Positions 43,028 to 54,670 of a stretch of 64,000 nucleotides of DNA are shown here, one piece after another. The notes beneath the pieces are model-generated. The model saw only the letters and a list, made by a program, of their open reading frames with translations. It made no database searches and was not told the origin of the DNA. Origin of the DNA: Bidens hawaiensis (lineage: Eukaryota > Streptophyta > Magnoliopsida > Asterales > Asteraceae); NCBI GenBank assembly GCA_021521415.1, contig JAIQDT010014641.1, forward strand, positions 62,001 to 126,000, in the 5' to 3' direction. A program made the translations under genes and the position numbers. The first letter of the stretch is position 1. Each line of letters begins with the position of its first letter.

Positions 43028-44341
43028 GTTTAAGTTCAAGAGAGAAATGTTATTTCTGCAAGAAATGTGAAAAATGAATACGGACCACTAGTTTTTTTTA
43101 AGTTTTAAATGCTTAAAAATAAACAAAAAAGATGTAAATACAATAATAATGCACACTCTCTCTCCAATTAATACAACTAATATAACCATAATAAATATAT
43201 CTAACTAATTTAATATAATAATTAAAAAGATAAAAACACTACTTTAGTTGTATATTTTATTCACACATTCTTCATTTTATTCAACATAAATACAATTTAT
43301 TCATATAATACTATTTCTTTATATTAAAAAAATCTCAATATATTAGCATATATCAACGTATTTAAGTTCAATAAATATACAACCTACACAAAGTTATATA
43401 ACATACACTTGTTTTGAGCAGTAAAAACGTACAACATACAAAAAGCATATAACTTACATATGTAATTCGACATCAACAATTATATAAACTACACAAAGAT
43501 AAACATACCACACACATGCGTAGGTCATATGTTTTTCGTATGTAAGCTATATGTTTTCTTATTCTTATAACAAGTGTAGGTTATATGTTTTTGTGTTGGT
43601 TGTATATTTTTATTGACATTTAATGCAATCAGGTGTAAGCTAGTTTTTTTGTATTATTCATCACAATGTAACTACGTGTTGATGGATATTGATATGTTGA
43701 GTTTGAAGAAATTGGTTTTGAAAAGAAATTAATGTATGAATAAATTGTATTTGTATAAGATAAAATTTTCGTGTGTAGGCTATATGTTTTTTGTGTGTAG
43801 GTTATATGTTTTCGTGTGGGTGTGTATTTTATTGATGATGAATTTTGTGTGTATGTTAAATGTTTTTCGTGTGTAGGTTATATGTTGTCTTATTCTTAGA
43901 ACAAGTGTAGATTATACGTTTTGTGTAAGTTGTATGTTTTTTGTTGATATATAATGCAAACACATGTAAAATTGTTTTTTGGTATCATTCATCATAATCT
44001 AAGTATGTTGATAGATATTAATATATTGAGTTGGAAGAAATAGTTTTTGATAGAAAGAAATTTTAATGTATGAATAAATTATACTTGTGTATGATAAATA
44101 TTCAAGAAACAAAAAGTTATAAAAATAAATGAGTTCTTAATATTTCTAATTATGATAATTTAATTAGTTATATTAATTAGATAAATAAGTATTATGGTTT
44201 ATTAGTTATATTAATTGAAGAAAGAGAATAATTAATATTTCTTTATTTAGCTTTAAGCATTTAAAACTTAAAACAAAACTAGTGGTCCATATTCATTTCT
44301 CACATTTCTTGCAATAATATCTTTCTCTCTTGAACTATCCC
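43028..44341. mobile_element. 1.3-kb TIR element with about 90-bp inverted ends
   Basis: Left GTTCAAGAGAGAAATGTTAT…ACCACTAG…AAGTTTTAAATGCTT pairs with the complement of the right end (AGTTCAAGAGAGAAAGATAT…ACCACTAG…AAGTTTTAAATGCTT). The flanks are TA runs, so a duplication cannot be proven. The interior has repeated GTGTAGGTTATATGTTTT motifs and two related halves (43570-43745 and 43890-44080). No transposase, so non-autonomous; superfamily uncertain (Mutator-like possible). Confidence 0.65.
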
Positions 44342-44356
44342 ATATATATATATATA

Positions 44357-44870
44357 CTAGTTTTTATTCGCCGTATTACGGGGGTTGTTTTTATATTATT
44401 TATTTCTAATATTTATTTATTTTTTGAAATTTTATTTTTTTATTGTATGAAAGTTTATAATGTACTTATGTTTTGATGATAAAATGTTTCACAAATTAAT
44501 GAGGTGTTATAACCCAACTTAAAAGTTATATGAGTTTGACGAGACCCAAAACCCGTTTATTTTTTTACTATAAAAGTGATTTTATAGTTATAAATAAAAT
44601 ATATATTTGTAAATAAATCAGATATTAATTTTTAGTATCCCTACTTTATAGGATTTTTATATCAAATATTTGGTGAGATTGGTTTTTAATTTAATGAGAT
44701 GTTATAACCCGTTTAAGAAATATATGGGTTTGATTAGACCCATACCCGTAAATTCGGATCAAATGTATAAGAAGCCTTAATTTAAAAATCAAGAAAATCT
44801 GGTGACTCCAAAAAAAAGGAGCGACCAAATCGCGACACGTAGGATTTTTATGTATTCGTTTATATATATA
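44357..44870 (-). mobile_element. Non-autonomous Helitron, minus strand
   Basis: On the minus strand it ends CCGTAATACGG (hairpin), CGAATAAAAA, CTAG (44360-44357), with A before it on the plus strand: a Helitron 3' end inserted at an AT site. It is an inverted copy of 52415-52934, sharing ATCCTACGTGTCGCGAT, a GGTCGCTCC segment and GGGTATGGGT. The 5' end is near the TA run at 44862. Confidence 0.65.
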
Positions 44871-47770
44871 TATATATATATAAACATAAATTTTAAACTG
44901 AACAAAGCCATCATAGCAACAAGTCCCACAAACATAAATGGGACTCAAAACAAACATACCCTCTCAATAAAACCCCAACACATGTCTCATTCAAGCTTTT
45001 TTTTAATAATTAAAAACAACCTTGACGCATAAGACATGCTCATCTTAGAAATCAAAGTCGATTTTTAAGGTCGTAAGTCTATTTATGAAAATAAAAATAA
45101 TAATATATAAGGATATTGGCTTGTGTATAAAATATCTTAAATGAGGATATGGATCTCGTAAAAAACACATTTTTTGTAAAAACAATAGGAACCAATCACA
45201 ACACATCCCATCTATTTCTTCATAAAGGGTATTTATGTTTATTTGTTGAGAGTTATTATTAGGTAAATCATATAATTATGTAACTGATTTGACCCTTATT
45301 TATGGAATTTTTATATGTTAAAGTTTTATAGGATGTTTCTTTAGTAATATTCATTCTCCTTTTTTACGTGGATCCATTCTCAGAAGTCAGAACATGAACA
45401 TATATGTTCATTCACAATACATAACAACATAAACATAACATATAGCATACAAAAAATAACACAAGCACGTAACACTTACATCTAATCTTTAAATATAACT
45501 GTGTAAAAGCCCAAAAAAAACCATTTTAGCTCACTTAAAATTAAACAATACATCCACATAATATTTTCAAATAATAGAAAATATATATGACAACACATTC
45601 GAGTTCATAGTGTTTAGAAATCAAAAATAATACAACTATAGCAACACATTTAATACAAAAAATAACACACCTATAACAATGCTATGAACATACAACACAT
45701 AAATAACAAACCATAACAACACATTACGGTTCATAACATTTACAAACCATAACTAACACAACTGTAACAACAGAAGATATGGAGAATTGGAGTATATGAG
45801 GTAAAATTAAATAATAAAAATTAGAAATAACTAAATCACATGCTCATTAAAATTAATAGATTGGACCAATCTTTAGGTTTGACGAATTAGACCTCTTACA
45901 TTTCTTTTTTGCTTCATGTGTACGGCTTAACAAGATTTACGTTATAAACAATTAGCGTAATTAATATCTGTTGAAGGAGGTTTCTAAATTTAAAGCACTA
46001 ATAAGTTACAAATATGCCCTTCATACTTTAATGACTAATCTATCGACTCTAACGCTCTAACAAAAGACGACTCATTTTTACCACTTGTTAATCTTATGGC
46101 TCTCCTCACTTTTTTTTCAACTCATTTCAATGCATGGTCCTTATCTTTGATGTCATTTCAATATATGAACTAAAGTTTATTTTTATTAAATGTAAATCCT
46201 AACCGATTCATTGGTTAACGATAATTGTTAGATAAGAAAATAAAGAAATATCAAAAAATTGAAGTTGCAGGCATGTTAAAATAAAATTTTAAAGTCACAA
46301 GTAATTATAATTAAAGAAAATAAATGTACATCATTGTCGAAGAATTTGAATTTGTATAGTAACTACAAATTGTTTTTAAACTAGGATTCGAGCATGCAGC
46401 AATGCATAAATATTTAATATATGATTGGTTTCAAATTTGGATTTAAAATTTTCTCATATGCATTTGAAATTAGGAAAATGTGTATTTTCTTAATTTTCTC
46501 CAAACAGTTTGTATAAATATTGCAAACATGGAGAAAACATATTATATACATACTGGTGTTTAGCATTAATTCATTGAAGTTGAATATTATAATAATAATC
46601 CATATGTATAAAGATTTCCTATATGAACTACCTGTCATTTATTTATATGATTTTTTTTGTAGTATAAAGGGTTTTATCAATAACAAGATCAATATTTAGT
46701 TTTCAATATTTTCTTTCATAACTCAGACCAAAATACTTCATAACCATATATTTTATGACTTGATTTATACTTTTTTATACATTTAGATATATTTAATTTA
46801 ATATGTCTTATAAGACAACTTACTTAATTAAAATCATTCAAAATTTTAAACCAAAAAATTTGTTTAATTCCAATTAATTCCACCATTTTCGCTTTCTAAA
46901 AATTATTTAGGATATTGAAACCAAAAATGTCGTTTTTATCAGTTATTTACATAATTTCACTATTATATTAACTTATTAATTTTATTTTTATACATACAAC
47001 GAATTGAGTTTATGTTAGTGTTACATGTTGGCTAGTACATAATTAAAGTGTTTACTATGGTTTATATTCAAAATAGTAAATACATATTTTTTTTAAATTA
47101 CAGTGATAACATTTATTATTAAAATATATTATAAAAATTCATTAAGATTCACACATAAAATATAATGTAACTTAACAGAAATATTTTTTTATTATTTGTA
47201 ACTTAATCATGCTCCTCATTATATTTTAAGAATATTCCATTTTCACATTAATTTTTTTTTAAAGAGTTGATCCGATTAAAAGTCATTTACCATGCTTCCA
47301 TAAAATTTGAAATCAATGTTTCTTCTTTTTTATTATATAAGTTGTTTATATATATTGTATCGATTAATTAAATATTCCAACAACTTCTCATACTATTAAC
47401 TAATAACACGGGATTAGTACTCAAAATTAAAATATTCCTTATCCAATACTTTCAAGTATTATAAATAAGAATAATCACTATTATTTGAACATGTCTTTAA
47501 GGTTAGTATGTCTTTGTCATTTTAATGGCAATTACATTCATATGAAATGAAAAAATCATTTTGTTATATTTTAATTTTCGGTTTTATACGTTGCTTAATT
47601 ATACAATTGTTAAATGTAAAATATAAAATCAGTTAAAAATTTGTCATGCACAGAATATTAATGACAACGGATTTATCATGATTAGTCAATTTCAAATTCT
47701 AAGGATAATTACATCATCAAAGTTCAAGTAATCTGGTTTTTGGCATTATCATGTTTTTTGGATAACCATG
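44871..47770. other. AT-rich spacer, no recognised genes
   Basis: No ORF above about 90 codons and no domain. AACACA/CATAACAAC low-complexity stretches occur at 45410-45780. Small unrecognised elements may be present. Confidence 0.45.
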
Positions 47771-48104
47771 TGTAACATCCTCCAAATTTTGATCCAAATT
47801 TGAAAACTTAGTTAAAATGAGGGATCTAAAATTTCTTCAAAATAAATAATATAAAATCTAAAATATGAAGATGGAAACATCCAATATTAAAGAAATAAGA
47901 CAAATATGTTCATCCCATATATTTGAAAAGGAAAGAAACTGAAGTCATTCCACATAGGTATAAATAAGAAAAAGAAAACCCCTCCCACATTGATAAATTA
48001 TAAAACATGTGAGCTCCTTATAAGAAGATGAGTCTATATGATAGTATTCTTATGTGGTTAGAAACACTCAGTGGTCTTAGCGAGGGTGCAAAGCACCCGA
48101 CGCG

Positions 48105-48490
48105 CACGGACTCGGGCGATGGACGCAATGTGGCGCTTTGATAGCGCACTTCTCCGCGAGTCGCTTAAGGGCCGCCTAAATATTTTTGGAAAGTAGAGGG
48201 ACCAAAAGAGTGAATTCTGAAAATATGTATCCTTCGAGCTACGCGACGGACAAAGGTGTCGCCATTTGCGCTACGCGAAGGAGCTAGGATAAAACCGAGG
48301 TTTGGTTGGCTTCACGCTACGCGAAGTACCGAGCCATAACTACTTCGTGCTACGCTAAGTGGACATCATGCATGAAGGACACGTGTCGACACATGGCGCC
48401 ACGTGGCAACCCAACGATGACTCATCGAAATTAGGTCAGTTCGCGCTACACGAACGACCAAAACCTTCTTCCTTCGTGCTACGTGAAGGA
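48105..48490. repeat. U3 array of CTTCGCGTAGC-type motifs
   Basis: Copies include CTTCACGCTACGCGAAG, TTGCGCTACGCGAAGG, ACTTCGTGCTACGCTAAG, TTCGCGCTACACGAA and CTTCGTGCTACGTGAAGG: inverted repeats with arms CTTCG/CGAAG around CTACG. At least seven copies lie just before the TATA box. Confidence 0.85.
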
Positions 48491-48503
48491 ACATAAAAAT
48501 GGC

Positions 48504-48511
48504 TATAAATA
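48504..48511 (+). promoter_or_regulatory. LTR TATA box
   Basis: TATAAATA, 15-20 bp after the last array motif, followed at about 30 bp by CACTTCATCTCACAACA, a plausible RNA start region. Confidence 0.65.
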
Positions 48512-50422
48512 GGAGGGTTCATGGCGCACTTCATCTCACAACAAAACACACTCACTTTCACACATCTTACCATGAGAAGCGTGTCAGTTCTCAAAGTGGG
48601 TGCCAAGCCCCCAAGTTCTGACAATTTAAGCCACGTACGCGATATAGAGTGGAACTGTTGCTCGTTCAGACATAAGTGTGTAAATTCCGAATACCCATGT
48701 AATGTAGGGGTTCTGCTTAAGTTATTATTTTATTATTATATTGTATGGCTTGGACCATAGCCGGGGGGATATAGCCCAAACCTTGATCATAAGTTTTTTA
48801 CATGTAAAGGTTATAATTAAGAAACATAGAATTTTATATACATGATGATATATTCAAAATATATGTCACATCCCAACTTAAGGCCTAGAAGTATAACCAA
48901 TAGTTAGTACATTTTTTGTAAATATATCAAAGTTTAGGGTTATAAAGCAGAAGTCTTGATTAAAATATTAATATATTTCTAAAGACGGGGATTAAACACC
49001 CGTTAGTTGTTACAAAATTGTTTGAACAGGGAAACCATAATTTACATTATTTTAATACCAAAAGTGTCATCTGAGCCATCAGATCGTCTAATGGCTATCC
49101 CCCATCTTCAAACACATAATCATGATTACTGTAAAACAGTTATAAAATACGTCAACAACACATGCTGGTGAACACGTTGACACAAAATATATGAATACTT
49201 AATTATCCCCTCAAAACATAACTTAGGTATTGGCCCAACGCGGCTTAGGAAATAATCAAGTTCTGAAATCTGAATAACAATTACAAACCCCAGCTCTACT
49301 CGAAACTGCTCAGCAAACACCGCAACGTTCGAGATTATTTAGCTACTACCAATATACACAAGATAATCCCCATTCGAACATTACTTAGGTCTGGCCCAAC
49401 GTGGTGGAGGCATTATTAGGCGTTGTGCGGTATGCCCACCGTCTAACCACATATGTAAGGATCCAGAAAAACGTATACGATAACCTGAGAGCCAGAATGC
49501 TTTAAAGATACATAATCTCATGTAATCATTTATAAGACTCGATTAAAAAGTTATAAAGAGTTTGGACGTATTCACCTTTGTTATGAACAGTGAAGTTCAC
49601 AAATTTATGTTTGAGCGTTACCTCGGACCTATAGTACGAGAATAACATTTTATAAATACTAGATTAATGATCTAGCTTCAGACAATTTAGTCTATTTTGC
49701 ATAGCTTTAACCTTGATATATCTTTTGCTTTTATAAAACATGTGAGCCTTTAGTCCCTTCTTTATTTGCCACTTATATGCTATGTTTCTTCTTCATAAAA
49801 AAAATGTCTTTTATCTATATTTCCTCAAAAGGAAATATCAATTTGATTATAATCTTTGTATATAAATTTGTATTTTTCTTAATCCCAAAGAAACACTACT
49901 ATGACTATAATTTCTGATGTATGCAAATTCATATGTTTACATAATAAAATTTTATGTTTCTTACTTATAAAGAAACATTATATGTTATATACCTTTGACT
50001 TATGAATAACTATATTTAACTTATAATCGATCAAGGTTTAGGCTATACCCTCGACTAGGGTCTAAGCCATGTAATAATAATAATAATGATAATAATAATA
50101 ATAACAACAACTACTACTACTTAAGTGGAACCCCTATACCTCACACGGTACTTGAAGTTAAATGCCTAAGCTTGAACGAGCAACGCTTCTACCTTAAAGC
50201 ATGCATATAAGTATAATGCATAAAGATGATTAGGCACTACTTCTACTATACGTCAGTGTCGGGGAAACAAAACGTCTGAACTTCGAAGTAGCGTTGGGAT
50301 GGCACGGGCTTCAATGTTCAGACTCATGAGGTCGTTGTATCGAATCGGGAACTAGTTACGAGGTAATGATATAAAAGTATTTGGAACGAGTTTGGAATGA
50401 AATTTGAACCCCTCAGCACCCA

Positions 50423-50430
50423 ATTTTATA
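50423..50430 (-). promoter_or_regulatory. LTR TATA box
   Basis: TATAAAAT on the minus strand, downstream of the CAACGGTCTGCCA motifs. Confidence 0.5.
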
Positions 50431-50444
50431 GCTTGCTCATCGGG

Positions 50445-50595
50445 TCTATGGCGAACCGTTGCAGATGGTGGCAGTCTGTTGGGCCGCAATATAACGTGTC
50501 ACCCAACACGTGTCAAAAATTTGTCATAACGTATAACTCAATAGCCGCGACAAACCTTGGGTGGCGATTTTGCTATTTCTGGCAGACCGTTGGAA
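50445..50595. repeat. CAACGGTCTGCCA motif set upstream of TATA
   Basis: On the minus strand CAACGGTCTGCCA, CAACAGACTGCCA and CAACGGTTCGCCA occur in this order. They are a smaller version of the U3 arrays of other LTRs here. Confidence 0.6.
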
Positions 50596-50610
50596 GTTGG
50601 AACTTATAAT

Positions 50611-51052
50611 AAGGTCTACTGGGATCAATTTTAAGCATAACCGTGGAAGACCACCAAGTTCATAATTTATCGCCACTATTCTTTTGCTTCATCTTTATTT
50701 TATTCTTGAATTCTTATACATGGGTTTCATTTTCTTTGATATCCATTTATATAGCTTAGAAAGTCGGTTCTTTATTTGATTAAGAAATATGTGTCAAACT
50801 GAATTTAGTGCTATCCCTTTGGGTTAAGAAACAAGGTCTACTGGGATCAATTTTAAGCATAACCGTGGAAGACCACCAAGTTCATAATTTATCGCCACTA
50901 TTCTTTTGCTACATCTTTATTTTATTCTTGAATTCTTATACATGGGTTTCATTCCTTGATATCCATTTATATAGCTTAGAAAGTCGGTTCTTTATTTGAT
51001 TAAGAAACACGTGTCAAACTGAATTTAATGCTATCCCTTTGGGTTAAGAAAC
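50611..51052. repeat. Tandem duplication of 222 bp
   Basis: 50611-50832 and 50833-51052 are direct copies beginning AAGGTCTACTGGGATCAATT and ending GGGTTAAGAAAC. They differ by few substitutions and a 2-base deletion, so the duplication is recent compared with the surrounding elements. Confidence 0.95.
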
Positions 51053-51145
51053 AAGGGTTGAGTTATTCTATAAAGTGCAACAAAAATGAAAAGTGTGAGA
51101 AGCCATAATTAATTGGCATGTGTCAAGTAGAGTCAAAAAGAAAAA

Positions 51146-52115
51146 GGGTATAAAAGTAATTATACACATTTTTCTCTTCACGTGTTAATCTTCCATCATT
51201 TTTAAACGTCTATAACTTTTTCATATGATATTTTTTTATAATTAAAATTCACCATAATAACAAGCGTCTTTTAATATGAGTATAATTTTGTTATATAAAA
51301 ATAAAAAAAAATTACGTCATTTTGTCTTTTTTTTCCTACCATTATGTCTTTTTTGTCATTGTGTTTTTATGTTTGTCAATGTGTTTTTTTCGTCATTGTA
51401 TCTTTCAACTGATCATTGTGTTTTTTTAACCACTAATAACACCATTGTGTAATAATATGTAAATATAATGAAAAATACCAAGAATTATCTAATACATAAG
51501 ACACAATGATGAATACATATTACACAATAACCTGAAACGTAAAACAAAATAATGAATACATATAACACAATGGTATGAAACGTAAGACACAATGGTAAAT
51601 ACATATAACACAATGACCTGAAACGTAAAACACAATGGAATCTACATATTACACAATGACTTGAACGTAATACACAATGAACATAATACTATTTGTCTGA
51701 ACTTAAGTGAACATTGATCACAATGACTAAAACACAATGATATTTAGAAAGACAAATATTGAGCATAAAGGCACAATAATGTAATCTTTGTTTTAATTTT
51801 TATCTTTAATATGAGTACCAATTAAAAAACACAGTGAGCAAAATTTATAACACAATGCATAGAAAAACTCAATTAAAAAATACAATGAACAACCAAATAG
51901 CACAATATATAAAACCTCACTAACATTTTTTTTTATATAACAATATGATATTCATATTAAAGATAAAAAAAACGTTCGTTATTATGGTTAAAAAATTATA
52001 AAAAAAAGGTCGTATGAAAAAGTTATAGACGTTTTAAAATTATGGAGGAATTGACATGTGTCTTGCATGTGGAGAGAGAAAGTCATCATAAGTGGGTTAT
52101 TACCTTTATGCATTT
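51146..52115. mobile_element. TIR element with CACAATGA-rich interior
   Basis: AAACGTCTATAACTTTTTCA (51207) and its inverted partner (about 52010) lie within longer inverted ends of roughly 150 bp, which include ACCATAATAACGAACG-type sequence. The interior repeats ACACAATGA and CATTGTGTT many times. No ORF. The outer borders are approximate and no duplication was identified. Confidence 0.55.
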
Positions 52116-52414
52116 TTCATCAATTTTTATTCTTAAATTAATCTTCATAATACAAATTTAAGATCAATAAATTAGATTACTTCTCACCCTTCTCATATTT
52201 GTTGTAGTTTGTATTTTAACATATGTTAACCAGTTTGTTTATGGTGGCTTTTGGGAACAACCTAGCATTTACTTAAATGAGATTTGTGTTTTATATTCCC
52301 AAAATTATTATATACGCATATAATATCTATAATTAATAATAAAATAATATTTAAGTACTTCATCTATATATGTATCTCTTCCTCATGGGAAATATTATTA
52401 TTATTATTATTATT

Positions 52415-52934
52415 ATTATATAAACGAAAACATAAAAATCCTACGTGTCGCGATGTGGTCGCTCCCCCTTTTTTGGAGTCACCAGATTTGCTTGATTTTT
52501 AAATGGAGGCTTCTCATGCATTTGACCCGAATTCACGGGTATGGGTTTTACCAAACCCATATATTTCTTAAAGTGGTTATAACATCTCATTAAATTAAAA
52601 AATATTCTCACCAAATTATTGATGTGAAAATCCTATAAAGTAGGATATACTAAAAATTATTATTTGATTTTTTTAAAAGATATTATTTATAATTAAAAAA
52701 ACAATTTTATAGTAAAAAATATAAGCGGGTTTTGGGTCTCATCAAACCCAGATAACTTTTAAACAGGGTTATAACATCTTAGTTATTTATAAAACCCTTT
52801 TCTCATCAAACTCTAAGTATATTATAACTTTCCTGATAATAAATAAAATTAAACTCAAAAAAGTATATAAATATTAAAAACGTTAAATACGAGTAATGTA
52901 AAGCAACCCCCGTAATACGGGGGACAAAAACTAG
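52415..52934 (+). mobile_element. Non-autonomous Helitron, plus strand
   Basis: Ends CCCCCGTAATACGGGGG (52907-52923), ACAAAAA, CTAG (52931-52934) followed by T: a textbook Helitron 3' terminus (hairpin, short spacer, CTRR, T). Inverted copy of 44357-44870. The 5' border near 52415, after an ATT microsatellite, is approximate. Confidence 0.7.
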
Positions 52935-53304
52935 TTATTATATAGTTGGTGTTAACTAGTTGTTTATTTATATAAATTTTTGAACGATGATTGATTATAT
53001 TTAAACGTTTCTCTACACATTTCAAATTTAAAACGATCGTTTCTATGCTTAATGCTTAAAATAATAATATCGTTTTACACCACCATTTATTTATGTATGG
53101 TAGTGTCCTTCAACTTTTGAAAGTTGACATTTTTGCAACATATATATAATATACACCCCTTGATTCCTTTGACTTTCACTTCTCCGGTCAAGGCTACATG
53201 GAGGACTATTATAGTCCTTGATATATACTTAACTTATGCTTTAGTTTATGCTTATCAATATTGTTTAGTTCTTGCTTACTTTTAGTTTACAAATCATTTC
53301 TAAT

Positions 53305-54670
53305 AGTTCAATGGTATTGGGTATGTACCACCAATTTCGGTTTCATCCCGAGTCAAGAGCCAAACCAAAACCGAACTTTTGTTTAAATACTTTATTGTTA
53401 ACATATTGTATGAAAGATTTTAGTAGTATTATTTTTAAGTTTATTTTAATGAGTTCTATGGTAGGATATGTGGACACCATTTTCGGTTTCATTCCGAGTG
53501 AAGAATCGAACCCAAACCGAACTCTTGTTTAAATACTTTATATTTAAAGGGATATTGGTTTTTAATACTCATAATTTTCACTCGTTGGTAGATAACACTC
53601 TCAACTAACAATTTGTCTCCCACCACTCCCAACTTGTAACTTATTTTCTTTTGTCACTCCCGAACTTAATGGGCCCTAACCCCGTTAGTTTTTTTTTTGC
53701 TGGCGTGGCATTTTTTTCTTTGTGGCATGCCATGTGGAAAATAACTTATTAAAATAAAGAAAAACCTAACAAAACAATAAATAGTATATATATACTATAC
53801 AAACACACACATACAGACACGACACCACCACCATCACCACCTTCTACACCACTGCCACTTCCGGCCACAATCACCACCTTCACCATCACCGCTAGATTCA
53901 CTGCCTTCACCACCACCAGTAGCTTCCACCGCCTCCTTCACTGCCACCACATCGTTTTTCCGGCGAGCCCGCCGTTAATGATAAAACAACTATTCGAGAT
54001 AATAAACATTACATTCTACTCGATTCTTTATTCGGATCAAAAGCCCTATGCTAATGTATTCGAATTGTAAACAAGAAAATTGAATTTTAGCAAAGTCAAT
54101 TGGGTTGGTCTAGGGTTTGGCTGTTGATGTGGCTGCTTACAATAGTGGTGGTGGTGAAGGTTGATGGTGACTGGTGAGGGTGAAGGCACTGGAGGCTAGC
54201 AGTTATGATGAAGGTGGTGGCAGAACCCGACGGTTGTGGAGGCCAACGTGAATGTTGGTGGTTTTTGTAGTGGGATGTGTGTGTGTATTATTTGTTGTTT
54301 TGTTAGTTTTTTAATAAGTTATTTTCCACATGGCATGCCACATAAGCAAAAAGTTGCCACGTCTGAAAAAAAACTAACGGGGTAAGGGTCCGTTAAGTTC
54401 GGGAGTGACAAAAGAAAAGAAGTTACAAGTTGAGAGTGGTGGAAGACAAATAGTGAGTTGGGAGTATTATCTACTAAGAGTAAAAGCTAGGAGTATTAAA
54501 AACCAATATCCATATTTAAAATGATTTATTAATATGTTACAAGTATGAATTGTGTATTATAATTTCTAAATTCATTTTAATAAGTTCTATGGTATTAGGT
54601 ATGTGGCAACCATCCTCGGTTTTATTCTGAGTCAAGGACCGAACCAAGACCGAACTAAATAGAGTTCACT
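53305..54670. repeat. About 145-bp tandem repeat, 2.5 units, split by a MITE
   Basis: AGTTCTATGGTATTGGGTAT-type starts occur at about 53305, 53450 and 54580, each followed by TTTCGGTTTCAT(C/T)CCGAGT and CGAACTCTTGTTTAAATACT. The second unit is interrupted by the element at 53549-54511. Confidence 0.75.
53549..54511. mobile_element. Mutator-type MITE, duplication ATATTTAAA
   Basis: Ends GGGATATTGGTTTTTAATAC and, complemented, GGATATTGGTTTTTAATACT, with about 210 bp of inverted similarity (including GGCATGCCA and AACTAACGGGG segments). ATATTTAAA flanks both sides (53540-53548 and 54512-54520), a perfect 9-bp duplication. The interior is CACCAC-rich on one side and GGTGGT-rich on the other. No transposase. 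Confidence 0.9.

Larger units (their letters stand above)
47771..48863 (+). mobile_element. LTR-like block with CTTCGCG-type array
   Basis: Starts TGTAACATCCTCC (47771), has a U3 array of inverted motifs (48105-48490), a TATA box (48504) and a CACTTCATCTCACAAC leader. The part 48640-48810 (GTAGGGGTTCTGCTTAAG, GGACCATAGCC, GCCCAAACCTTGATCATAAG) is an inverted match to 50035-50215. It runs without a clear LTR end into the next block at 48864. The small frame at 48521-48760 lies in R/U5 and is probably not a gene. Confidence 0.55.
48864..50610 (-). mobile_element. LTR-like block, minus strand
   Basis: On the minus strand it ends …CCTTAAGTTGGGATGTGACA at 48864, a typical gypsy LTR end. It has a TATA box (50430-50423), a leader, and the segment shared in inverted order with 47771-48863. 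Its start on the right is not resolved; the match is lost before the 222-bp duplication. No internal domain, so probably a solo or truncated LTR. Confidence 0.5.

Noticed and set aside
48521..48760. 79-codon ORF after the TATA box of the LTR at 47771
   Set aside because: No family resemblance and no counterpart in the inverted related block; probably untranslated R/U5.
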